Shown: piece by piece, positions 46,270 through 57,800 of the stretch
Position numbering within the stretch: the stretch's first letter is position 1
Layout of the letters: each line of letters starts with the position of its first letter
DNA from: Reticulitermes speratus
Lineage: Eukaryota; Arthropoda; Insecta; Blattodea; Rhinotermitidae
Length of the DNA stretch: 64,000 nucleotides
Direction: 5' to 3'
Assembly: GCA_021186555.1 (NCBI GenBank)
Contig: JAJKFL010000042.1
Location: forward strand, 30,297,215 to 30,361,214
Translations under genes and position numbers: made by a program
The notes under the pieces: model-generated
Databases searched by the model: none
Seen by the model: only the letters and a program-made list of their open reading frames with translations
What the model was told of the DNA's origin: nothing

Positions 46270-46620
46270 CAAGGAATGTTCTGGGCAGAGTTGTAGAGGC
46301 TGTTAAAGATATTCCACGTGGGTGGTGAGGCAATGCGTCATTGAGGCCTTCAATTCTTCATTCAACCGGAATCTACAGCCCTGTAGTGATACCTTGATGG
46401 GGCAAAACATGTGCAGGTCACATGGTCAAAAGTCTGGGTTGTCTGCAGTTTGGTTTTTCACCTTCCATTGCATGCATTGCAGGATATTCAGGACACTGCA
46501 GGTCACATGGGAATGGACAGTGTCATGCAACATGATGACACCCTCATGAGCATGCTGGAACATTCTCTGTTGGTGGCAATACGAACACCTTGAAGGGTTC
46601 CACATCACAGTTGTGCAAGG
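46270..46620 (-). pseudogene. mariner transposase C-terminal relic
   Basis: The minus strand reads HEGVILLHDTVHSHVTCSVL (around the second Asp, normally HDNARPH), then NPDF-stop-PCDLHMFCPIK (third Asp, usually PCDFH-F-PLK), then LNEELKASMTHCL. Stops interrupt it. Upstream parts to about 46930 are too decayed to assign. Confidence 0.75.
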
Positions 46621-46934
46621 ATGGTGATGTTGTGTTTCTTGAACACAAAATGTGCTACAGGATCATAGATTCGGGTCACTTGAAGACTTAAAGGTTGAAC
46701 TTGTGCAGTGGTTCTAGTAGCAGACCAGGGAATTCTTTGTGGAGGGCTCTGCTGGTCTGTGTGTTAGTGGGTGCTATCCTCAATACCCATGTGGCTGTAA
46801 CACTATTCCTTCATCCAGAAAAATCCATGAAAAGGTTTTGTTTGAACAGCCCTCATAACTTCTTCATCTGTGTTCAGATTTGTGGTTTGGTGAACACCAG
46901 GGATATAAATAGAAACCTGGGCTTGACTTTGTAA

Positions 46935-48299
46935 CTGGATTATTATTTCCACACTAACTATTTTGTAATGATGATCAGTGCCTGCACTTAACTGGTGTTA
47001 ATAAGTAATAACATCTTATTCTTAAACTGCTGTCTGGTGGTAGTGCAGAAAATCATGAATAGGTACTTTATCTTGATAGTAGCTGGACACTAGTACAGAA
47101 AGTGTGGTCATTAGGCCTGCTGCTTGTACAGTTATGACTATAAAAGTCAGTCTAATTTAAAGGAGACTATTCTCATGTGCCATTAGAAAATTCCATTCCT
47201 TATTTGCAAAAATAGATTTGTGTAATCTTTTTAAAATGTGCTGAGTTACATTACAGTCTTAGGAAGTATTAAGTTTTGGAAAAGGTTTTGAGTTCTGATT
47301 TTTTATTTTTAAGTAGGAACGTATCGACTTTGGTCATTAGCAGTTAATGTATGTTCCCATCAAAAAATGTAACTTAATATGTTTGATATTCTGAAATATT
47401 ATTTTATTTACTTTCTGATTTAATGTATTTGTATATACTGTCACCATTATACTTGAGGCCTTTTCAGACATGTTCAGTCTGTCAGGTCATAACATTTTCT
47501 GACGTACTTTCTCAATTGTTATAATATGTCTCATAAATTCGTCTTCACTGGTTGCTCTTGCTTCTTGAAATTATCCCTATAACACTGTTTACAAAATACC
47601 ATATTGTGATAATTGTTCTACCAACATGTAATATTTAACATTTCGATATTCTTAGTTGTGTCTTACATGCTTACCGTGTCTTTCTGTTACTCACTCGCTA
47701 TTGTTTGTTCTTGTGTTTGCAGTTCATTGGTCATATTGTATTCATACTTTCTTTGTCACGTAAATTCCATTCTTCAGGTTTAGGGATATGTTTATTGAGT
47801 GCAGTGTGATTATAAAATACTTGGTTCAATTGCCGTTGTATATTTACTTTTGTCTTTATTATTTTATTTTTTCTTAATTTGTCCCTCATTGAATCCCTTT
47901 TCCTCATTGTAATGTGCAACCTCATCTACAGTGTTTGAAGTTTTAATTCTGTTTTCTATTAGCATTTCCTTTGATTAAATATTCTTTTTGTACCTAGCAC
48001 AACCACTTACCTGCCTGGCACTTTGTGTATCAAGTATGTCCAGTATACACATTTCTGCTATGTATATTGTCTTCCCGTATCAGTTACGGTGATAGGTTCC
48101 TGTACCATAGTGTTATCAGGTTATGTTTTTCTGTTTTGATGTGGATGATGGTAGTATATGTATTCCATAAGCTGACACTTAAGTGCATTTATATATCCGA
48201 AAGTTATCCTTTATGCCTATCAGTTTTTATGTTTTCCTTTTATTGAAAATGTTTATTGTATTTTTTATGGGCCTCCATATTGGTGTTGTCAGGCCTCCA
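46935..48299. other. Intergenic sequence, no gene recognised
   Basis: AT-rich. The minus-strand frame at 47925-47731 is lysine-rich and could be the tail of the PLE remnant next to it, but I cannot support that. Confidence 0.35.
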
Positions 48300-48309
48300 T
48301 GTTTGTTCT

Positions 48310-48415
48310 TCTGCTTCTTATATGCTCTTTATATTTCACCTTGAATTATTTGTCCCTTGTAACATTTTCTTTACAACCTAAGCATATTAATCTGTAAACT
48401 CCCGTGGTTTTGTAT
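48310..48415 (-). pseudogene. PLE GIY-YIG endonuclease remnant
   Basis: The minus strand reads GVYRLICLGCKENV, then after a stop FKVKYKEHIRSRRTN. This matches the layout of the PLE nuclease (GIYSLKCNTC...GLSARFSEH), including the CxxC. The GQT block is lost. An older PLE of a different lineage from the 2733-8481 pair. Confidence 0.5.
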
Positions 48416-48870
48416 GGTGAATACTATGTTCCCAATTTTTTATTTTGTTTATCCATATGTGGAACTAATGTTAGATTCATCGTATCATTTGTAGTTTTCA
48501 GTTTTCAGAATGTCCCATTGCAATTTTTCTTATTTCTTGTCTCAGTCCATTACCTTGTGCTATGTTACTTTTTACTGTGTTTCAAGTTTTTGTGTTCTGT
48601 CTTGTTCAGTTACAGGCACAGCATATAATCTGTTAATCACCACCCTTGAGGTGGCTACAATGTGATCTGCTGAGTGATTTGACCTTAAGTTTATGGTGAT
48701 ATTCATTGCAGCATATTTTTTGTATATTTGTGCTTATAATTTCTATTTAAATGATTAACTTTGAGTAATGTATTTTACCTGCCTTTTCAGGTTTCCTGTA
48801 AGTCATTTGTTTCTGTACTTTTTGATTCTTGCTCTATATTTTCTGTTCATGTTTTGTCACAAATGGTAAA

Positions 48871-49181
48871 CTGTAATGTACCTAAAGTAAAGTAAAGTTT
48901 TCCCTATAACAGGCCATGAAGGCCCAAAGGGGGAGTAGAGGTATAGCTCTACTCATTCTTGACCCCGGCGCTAGTTGGGGGTGGGTGGTCAGCACCACGC
49001 CCCGGCCGCATTACCCCCGGGAAAGACCCGGTACCCATTGTATAGGAGGCTGGGTAGGCCACAGGGCCGGTCTGGACGTATGCGAAAAATCTCGCCCCCA
49101 CCGGGATTCGATCCCCGGACCGTCCAGCCCGTAGCGAGTCGCTATACCGACTACACTATCCCAGCCCCTGTAATGTACCTA
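48871..49181 (-). mobile_element. tRNA-derived SINE, family 1, with perfect 14-bp duplication
   Basis: CTGTAATGTACCTA is repeated exactly at 48871-48884 and 49168-49181. The element (48885-49167) is read on the minus strand: GGGATAGTGTAGTCGGTATAG (A-box region), GGGGATCGAATCCC (B-box), a GC-rich body, and an AAGT/AAAG-type tail at the left. Markedly GC-richer than its surroundings, so young. Confidence 0.9.
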
Positions 49182-50757
49182 CCTGCTAAAATATATGATA
49201 TTCATTGTTTCCATTCTGTTCGTAACCCATTTTGTTTTCCTCTTCTACAAATATCACTAGTGTAGCACTTCATATTATGGAACCATCACAATTTATTTGG
49301 CCTGTTTCTATTCTATAATGGAATGTGGAATAAGATTTGGGGGTAATTAATTGAACAGTAAAAAGATATTCACTCTACAAAAGATAATTGTTAGAACTGT
49401 GGTAAGTACAAAATCTAGAAGTTCAGGTAGAGGCCTGTTAAGAGATTACAGATTTTATCTTTTCCATGCAATTACATGTTTTCATGAATTAACTTGATTG
49501 TAAGTAACCAAGAGAAGTTTCAAAGAGACTTCAGCAGTATTTGTACATGGAATAAATACCATCTTCATAGACCATTTGCCAAGCTTTCAGAGAAGTACAT
49601 ACTGTCCTGGCATCAAAATATTCAACAGTTGACCATGCTGACTGACAAGTCTGCAGAGTGAAAAGGCTCCGTTTAAAGCAGCATTAAGAAAATGCTGAAG
49701 AAACCGCTCCTTTTATTCTGTTAGGAATTTCTAATGTTCAAGAATTACTCATAATCACATTATCAGCCACATATAATGAATTTTGTATACTGTTTGTATG
49801 TTATATACAGAGTACATGTAGTACTTCGTGTTGTATATTTTGTATTTTTTATCTTTATGTATTTGTATGGCTTATTGCACATCCTTGTCACTTAGACTAA
49901 ATTTTTAATTTGTGGAATGCATAATGTATGTATGTGTATTAGGGTTATCATATATCTATCACAAGAAAAGAGGACATTTCCCACTTACCGACCATACAAT
50001 GAATCAGGAAACAGGAGTTTAAAAAGAGGATGTAAAATAGTCACAATCTTTTATTATATAAAAGTCCTCAGCATTTCTGTGGGAGTAGTTCTTTAAGTTT
50101 TGTGGGTAAAATTCACAGTGAGACATTCTTTAAGCATATTTTTGACGAAGTTTAAGTTGTTGGGAATTTCCATGCGGAACTTTTTAGACACATTCTGAAG
50201 GTCAGCCACTGAACTCGTATGTTTCTATTTTGTAACTCGATGCTAATATATTATAATTATGTATGTCTTTAAAATGTAGTGTTTTTTTTCCCCCCAATTT
50301 AGTACTCTTAAAATATGCAGAAGCTTGAAAAAATAACAAATTGTTAAAAACCTGGACAATTCTACAAATTCAAAAGACCTACATAGGTGGACATGTTGCG
50401 GGGGGGGGGGGGGTTATGGTAGGTGTAGGGGTGTGCGTGCGTGCGGGCCCTTGCATCTGTTTCATTGTAACTGTTCTCATTTTTTTGCAGTCACATACTT
50501 TCTGAAGCATTGCATCCGTAAAGAACTTCATAGTTGACGAGAACTTTGCATTGTGAGTTCAAAGAATTTACACAATTAGCATGATAGGTGACAGTGAACC
50601 ACTACAAAGCATTTTTAACATTTCATGACAATATGATCATACCCAAATTACTGTATGAATATTTAAGTGTGTGACAGTTTTAAAGAATTTTAATTGAAAA
50701 CTGTGATATTTTTTTTTTAATTAAAGAAGTGCTTTGCAGTTTACCAGTTTGTGTAAA
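49182..50757. other. Intergenic sequence, no gene recognised
   Basis: AT-rich. A run of 14 G at 50399-50412 is a simple repeat. No coding signal. Confidence 0.4.
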
Positions 50758-50800
50758 ACTTTGCTTGATAATGGCAAAATCTCCTGAAACATGTTGCAAG
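50758..50800 (+). ncRNA. Degenerate hammerhead-like motif
   Basis: Stem I TTTGC pairs with GCAAG. TTGATAA replaces CTGANGA (two core changes), stem II is poor, GAAAC and self-complementary ACATGT are kept. Confidence 0.4.
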
Positions 50801-51119
50801 ATAGAATGAGCATTCTAATGAGTACACATGTAGTTGTATTATACTGTGAAAAATGAAACTTTGACAGCAATTTTATTAGTTTGTAGAGTTTGTGTAGCTT
50901 ATGTGTGTTGTCAGCTTTGGTGTTCTGGGATTCATATGTACTAATCTTTTTCTTTCTTGTGGTATAAACTATGCCTCTTGGCATGATTTTATGTTGTCTC
51001 ATGTATTCTGTAATGTATAAAAATTTTTTGGGGTGGGGGGGAAGCATCCCTGTACTTGTGCATAGTAATTTTCCCTCGTGATATATTTTATGTGTGTTAT
51101 AATTGTGCTCCATTGCTAG

Positions 51120-51148
51120 TGGTGGTGATGCTGCTGCTGCTGTTGCTG

Positions 51149-51189
<41 letters not shown>

Positions 51190-51214
51190 GCTACTGCTAC
51201 TGCTACTACTACTA

Positions 51215-51257
<43 letters not shown>
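51120..51257. repeat. CTG/CTA triplet microsatellite
   Basis: GCTGCTGCTG grading into (CTA)n and (TAC)n with a one-base slip near 51214. The poly-Leu and poly-Tyr frames here are artefacts of the repeat. Confidence 0.95.
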
Positions 51258-51258
<1 letters not shown>

Positions 51259-51729
51259 GAATATATATTGTTGTCAAGGAATAATAATAGATAAATGGAG
51301 GTTTATACCATTTGTTCATGGATCCTTCTTACTGTGGTTTTCAGTGCATTCATATAGAATTAGAGAATATTGACACCTGGACGTACATGTATACAAGTTT
51401 TGTGAACACTTTTAACCACACTTTCCATTTTACCCAGTGTGATAATATCCTTTCTATGATGTCATGCAGTAATACAACATTAGTTTCAGCAAAATTGTCC
51501 TTGACTTAACTCCTGTAACCATCACCATTATTTCACTATTAATTTACTTCCATCATGAGTTGCAGAATTTGGACATTGGATTTCCACTTTTCAAGGGATA
51601 GTGCTTTTTTATGCTTTCAGTCTTACAGTGTTAAGTCGTCAGTTGTTGTTTGCAGTTCATAAAAATGGCAGATTTAAGATACAGTAGTGTGGTGTAATGG
51701 TTTCAGTATTCAAGTCGTGAGGTTGCAGT

Positions 51730-51835
51730 ATGTCCTCGTGGGAGAGTTCATCTCGCCGACGCAATCCACAGTCCAGTTCATCACGACTTCGTATGGATTC
51801 ATACAGCTCCACCAATAGATTGAGTCGAAACAGAG
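51730..51835 (+). CDS. RS-rich gene, first coding exon
   Basis: 106 nt, Ser/Arg-rich. Donor AGAG then GTGAAA. TTGCAG ends two bases before the ATG and may be a 3' splice site of a 5' UTR intron. Confidence 0.75.
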
Positions 51836-54800
51836 GTGAAATTATATTCCTTTTTGTTTTTTTTTGCATTGATGTAAAAGATTTTTCACATACATGCGAC
51901 TGATGATGATGTGCTCTGCCGCATGTGCACTTGGATGTCTGCAATACCAGGGTTGTGTTTGTACAAACTACTCTTAGGGATTGAAGGGAGTAAAATGTTT
52001 CGTTATATTGTTAAGTGACATCAGGAGCATTTTAAGGGTTCATTGATTAAGTAATATCAGCTGTGGTGGTTCTTCCCTTAAATGTAGCATTACAAAAAAT
52101 TCAGTGAGATTTTGCTAGTGACATTTCTTCCTTATCACACAAAGTGGACATATTGGTTAGCTGACATTAGATAGTGATATTTCTCACATCACAGTTTTCA
52201 TTTCATTAAATATCCGTCTATTTCCTCGTTTACGTAGCATACTTTATTTGTTCCTTGTCATTGTTCATCATTATTGGTTTGTGTGTGAGTGTGTGTGGTA
52301 CTGCAGATGGTTGTTCATATTTGTACACCACAGGATACTGCACTGGATAAATGTATAGATTCTGATGTTTCTGATGTTTACATAATCAACAGTACAGGAA
52401 ACTGCAACAATTCATATATATTATTTTTAAATGTAGTTTTTAAATATACAAAAAATTGTTTTGAATATGAATTATGTTTTTAAAGGGGTGTGTATTGTAT
52501 GTCATGAGAAATTTGGTAGAGTTTTAATTTTTGTGTAATGCATATAGTAAGTACAATGAACCTATACAGATCAGAATTAAAGTCCCATGGCTGCCTTTAG
52601 TGGATTTCAGTATGAAATTTCTTGGAATTTGAGCAATTTTGGAGAATGTACCGACACAGAAAAGCCTGCATAACTTCTCCATTGTGTGTTGATTTCATGA
52701 ATTTTTTGCAAGGAACAAATAAACATTGGAAGGTGGAAAAATGTCTAAGAATTACTTGCAGACTGTCAAGGGAAGTATGACCAAGGAGGGTTATGAGATA
52801 TTATGCCACAAAATGATTATGTTTTTGCAGTAACATCTCCAAAGCGACGTGAACTGGACAAGGTAATGAAGAAAGCACGACGTGATGGACCTATGCAGAG
52901 CAGTTACTGGAACAAGAAACTGTTAGAAGTTGAAGAAAAGGACCCAAATAGGTTTGTCAGATATGCTTATCAGCACTAACCCTTTGGAGATATGGATTAA
53001 AATGCTGTCCTATAAATTTCTGTTGGAGTTACTTTCAGACTTTTAAAAAATTGTGTAAGCAGTTACAGCATTAATATCTCAGGAACTATTGAATGAAGCT
53101 TGGTGAAATGAGAAAAGTCTTAATTTATAGAGGTAATACAGTAAAACCTCGATGCATCGTTTTTTTAGGGGGATGGAAAACAAAAACGATATACAGGGGA
53201 AAACAATACTACCGGGAAACCATTATAAATTATAGACAAGAACAATGTAATGATTGTATTACTTCTTGCTGAAAAAATCTTTGATTGACACTTGTTTTGT
53301 GCAAACTTTACACCTCAATTCAGAGTACGATTTTTCAAGGCCTAGAACACTTTCACGATCAATGTCACTAGTGCTGTGCACATAAAAGAAAGATTTTACT
53401 TTTATCAGCGCTTCATGTGTCACAGCAAAGTTCGGCACAACATTGTGTTCGCCATCTTCTTCTTCACCCTCCACACTCCCGGACGCCACGAGGCTCACGC
53501 ACAGCTCCTGCAATGTTTCTACACCACTGGTTGCCACGTGACTGTCCACAGAGACGTAGTCCTCGAATTTATCTTTGTTCATGCCACTGAACTTTTCCCA
53601 GTCTTGGCCAAAATCATCGTCATCGTTGGTCAATACGACGTCACTATCGCCTGAAGATTGTCCCTGCACGTAACCAGCTTTCCGAAAACAATTTTCGATT
53701 GTCTGCTGGGTTACTTGTTGCAAGGCTGCCACAGTGTAGTGCAAAGCTTCCAACACGTTTGTCTTCTTTTTCGTATCTTTGCCTGCATCCATTAAGCAAA
53801 CAGCTGTTTGCACGAGGCGTTTTCTATAAAGCTGCTTATAACACTTTATTACCCTTAAATCAAGGGGTTGGAGCACACTTGTACAATTTGCCGGGTACCA
53901 TATGACTTTTACATTTCTTAGAAACGATGTATCCTTTGGATGTGCGGCACAATTGTCCACAAAGAGGAGAATGTTCCTGTTTTGTGCACCCATACTTGCG
54001 TCTAATGAACGCAGAAATGAAGAAAAAATGTCTGTGGTCATTCACGCTTTATTGTTCGCGTGGTACTTGGTGGGTCATTTTTTTACATTCTTGAAACATC
54101 GCGGTTTCGGAGATTTTCCGATAACAATCGGCACTTGTTTGTCACTTCCATCACTGTTAACACAAAGTAAAACAGTAACTTTTCCCGAATCTTTCGAAGA
54201 TCTTGTATAAGAATATACATGCATCTCAATCTCGCGGAAAACCAAAATGATAGAAATTAAGGCAATTTTCTCATTCTGGTATTTGGTTCAACACTCAGCA
54301 GGCAATCCAGGCAGTACTAAGAAAGCAATACACGCGTGCGCAGTGCACTAAATCATCGTTTAAAATTTAAAAAAAACTATCCATGTGGGAAAATGTTGCA
54401 TCAGGACCATGATTTTTCAATGATCGATGCGATAAAACGACAGTTCGAGGACCGATGGAGTCAGGAAAAAATAGTGTTATTTATATGGGGCTAGTTCCGG
54501 GACCAAATAAGGCAGACAATATATGCGGGAAAATGAAGGTAACGGGAATGATGCAACAAGGTTCCACTGTACCATATATATGCAAAATTTAAAAATACGT
54601 TTTTTAATGAAAGTAAAGGCATGTCATGCACACTGAACCCCCCCATTTGTGTGAACTTGAATATGTGAGCTTTTATACCTTTTTTTTTGTGTACGTAAAC
54701 CAAATTACAGTGCAAACAAATTGAACGCTGTGATTGAAGATTACACACCTGCCATCTTGCTGCTGTCATTTGCACTGCTTTGTATATTTTACTACATTAC

Positions 54801-57800
54801 GTTATTTGCATGTTGTAAACTGGTAAACAAATGCTGTTGTGTCCATGAGAAGAGGATGATGAAGTGCTTGGAGAAGAAGCTTGAGATCTTCGCAAAATTT
54901 GTATCCAGTGTAGGTGCATCGACCACAGGACTCAACACTTGAAATTAATGCTTCCACAGCTGCAGTATTTAGTTTAAGGAGCAGGCCATGAAGGCATGTG
55001 TGCATCACTCTTAGGCCTCTGGCTGGAAAAACCATGAAATATGTATGGAACCCATTGTTGATGTGCATGGAATTGATGTTGCTAACATGGATTGAAAAAA
55101 AAAAATGATTAGAAGCACATCCTGTTTATGTGTTCATCAAGCAGAAGACCATGAATGTTCTACAGTCTTTGCAACCTGAAGAAGTTGGTGAGGTCCTGGA
55201 GTTCTTTGCACCTAAGGGCAGGTTTGACTGATTTCACCATTCACAGCTTTAAGTTCACTGGTGAAGCTACAAATGTAGACAAGTGTGCAGCAGACCTATA
55301 CCCTGCAGAGCTACTGAATGTTTTGAAGTGGAGGGCTGTTCAGTGACGCAAGTGTTCAGTGCTGACGAGGTGGGCTGTTGCTGGAAGGAGATGCCAATAG
55401 GGACTTTATTTCAGAGAAGGAGAGGAAGGCCTCTGTGTTCAGATTGTATGAGAATTGTCTGACCCTGCTGTTCTGTGGCAACACAGGAGGTGATTTCAAG
55501 TGTAAGCCACTGATCTGCGAGTCTGGTCCAGTCTACCTGTACACAGCGGTTCAGTCATTGGGTGTGTATGACATGAGAAACGTTGATGACTGGTTCAGGT
55601 AGAACTTTTGCAGAGAAATTAAGCACTACAGTATAAGGCAGAAGATCAAATAATGAGCATCGCTGTCGGTTGATCATGACGCAAGCCATCTGCCATGTAT
55701 TATCCATCTTGATGAAAATATGAGGGCTATGTTTCTGACTTCCAGCACCATGTCTTTGATTCAACTGATGGACCTGGGAGTCATCTCCATATTTAACAAG
55801 CAGACCTTTAATGTGTTGTTTGTTGCCATCGACAATCCTGTGACTTTGGAGGTCTTATACCATCATGAATGCCATCAGTCTGCATGGCAAATATCAAGGA
55901 GGCCACCATTGGATTGCTGTCTGGAGGAAGATATGTCCAGAGTGAATTCACATGTTTCACAAGTCCAGTCAGTTTGGACAGCCAGCAGTGGAATGCTGTG
56001 TAGAAGCTGAGAATGATGTTGCTAAAATGGTGGCACTGTAGAGATGGCTTGGTGAAGAAGCTTTGAGGACCTCCAGCCAGATAAAAAAAAATGTTAAAGC
56101 AATCCCTGCATAGGCCTGCACAGGCCCTGAGGGTTCCAGGAGGTTAAGGCTCCCAGATTTCTAGACAGTTGGCACATGAAGAAGGTAAGGTTGTCAGCCC
56201 TACATACTGGCTGCCTTTACCCTACAGGAAATATTCCTGGTACTCATTTCTGTTAGAGTCTGAGTTGACCCTAGGGCCATAGTGAGGCCGGAAGGATTAA
56301 GTCAATGAAAAATTCCAGTGACACCATCAGGAATCAAACCTGCGACCTTCTCGCTTGTAGCGCAGTGCCTCAACCAACTGCACCACTGTGTGCCCCTCCA
56401 GCCAGATGATGTCTTGGATATAACAAAGTCTCGTGAGAAAGAGCTTGCTGCAGAAGATGTGGCAGAGCAGGAGACAACACCACCCTACAAGAGGAAGAAG
56501 AAGAGGGTGAGTCTGTGCCTGTGGACCTGTTGACACTTCCAAACTTGCAGAAGGAAAGAAGGGTTATTCTTTTCAGATTTTAATGAAACTTGAATTTCTT
56601 GACAGATTTTTGAAGAATACTCAGGTATCAAATTTCATGAAAATCCATCCAGTTGGAGCCAAGTTGTTCCATACGGATGGATGGACGGACAGACACAAAG
56701 CTAATAGTCACTTTTTGAAATTTTGTGAACATGCCTGAAACCTTACATTAGTGTCATTGTATGTGACCCTGGATCCTAATCCATTATGTGCTGTGGTTTC
56801 ATAAGCTCCATGTGCATCAGATTACTGGAGAACCTAACCCTTGTGCACAGTGGGGGGTCAGGTGTATATTTTTTACTCACATTTTTTGTAAAAACTACCA
56901 AATGTGTATCCACGTTTCTCTGCCATGAATTCTTCGCAGTGCAAGTGTAGTGTGATATTCTTGGAAACATAGAACACGCACTCACATCACGGTTCACACA
57001 CTTATATCTTGTTTGTGAATGCACTCCTCAACCAGAACATGTGTGACTTCTGAATTGTTCTTTACAAATTTTATGTAATATGTACCGTGCATTTTGTCAT
57101 AAATTTAAGTTAAACCAACTAATGCACAAGAATTATTAACAAAGTATATTTGTAACCCCTACATACATTTCGGCAATCAAGTTGCCATTCTCAGGGAGTG
57201 CATCAAAGAATCACAAATATCAATGGCATCCAGATACACATACATTTGGCATTATAATGGAAGTACACATGCCGCTGACAATAATAAAATGAATTAATGC
57301 CTATAGCCATAAAACTAAATGTTAAGAGTACACGACACTTCACCGGACTCACAACATCCCAAGCCACAGGACAAGATTGACATAGTTCAACTATATGTTT
57401 GTATACATGGCCAGTAGCCAGTAAAGCTTTTTTAAAAAAACTTTTGTATGTTTTAATCATCTAAGTCGAATCATGTAACAATATTTGTATATAATAATTT
57501 TTACTGTGTTATATGAAGTATCAGCTTACATCACTGACTTAGATACATTGTATTGAGTTTTATGACTATAGGCATCAATTCATTTTAATATTGTGAGTGG
57601 CATGTGTACTTCCATTATAATGCCAAATGTATGTGTATCTGGATGCCATAGATATTTGTGATTTTTTGATGTGCCCACTGAGGATGGCAACTTGATTGCT
57701 GAAACGTATGTAGGGGTTACAAATATACTTTGTTAATAATTCTTGTGCATTAGTTGGTTTATCTTAAACTGTTCTTTACAAGCCAGTGATCATTATTTGT

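Larger units (their letters stand above)
57056..57781. mobile_element. Palindromic element (0.7 kb) with paired hammerhead-like motifs
   Basis: TGTTCTTTACAA is repeated exactly at 57056-57067 and 57770-57781. Inside are inverted arms of about 217 bp (57105-57322, 57553-57769), a unique centre of about 230 bp, and a left-only 37-nt extension (57068-57104). The extension contains ACCGTGCATTTT, also present in the extension of the full PLE at 2749. Non-coding. Likely a non-autonomous PLE relative. Confidence 0.82.

Noticed and set aside
47731-47925. Lysine-rich minus-strand frame as a conserved gene
   Set aside because: Composition reflects T-rich plus strand; no recognisable domain.
51056-51294. 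Poly-Leu, poly-Tyr and poly-Thr frames
   Set aside because: Products of the CTA triplet microsatellite.
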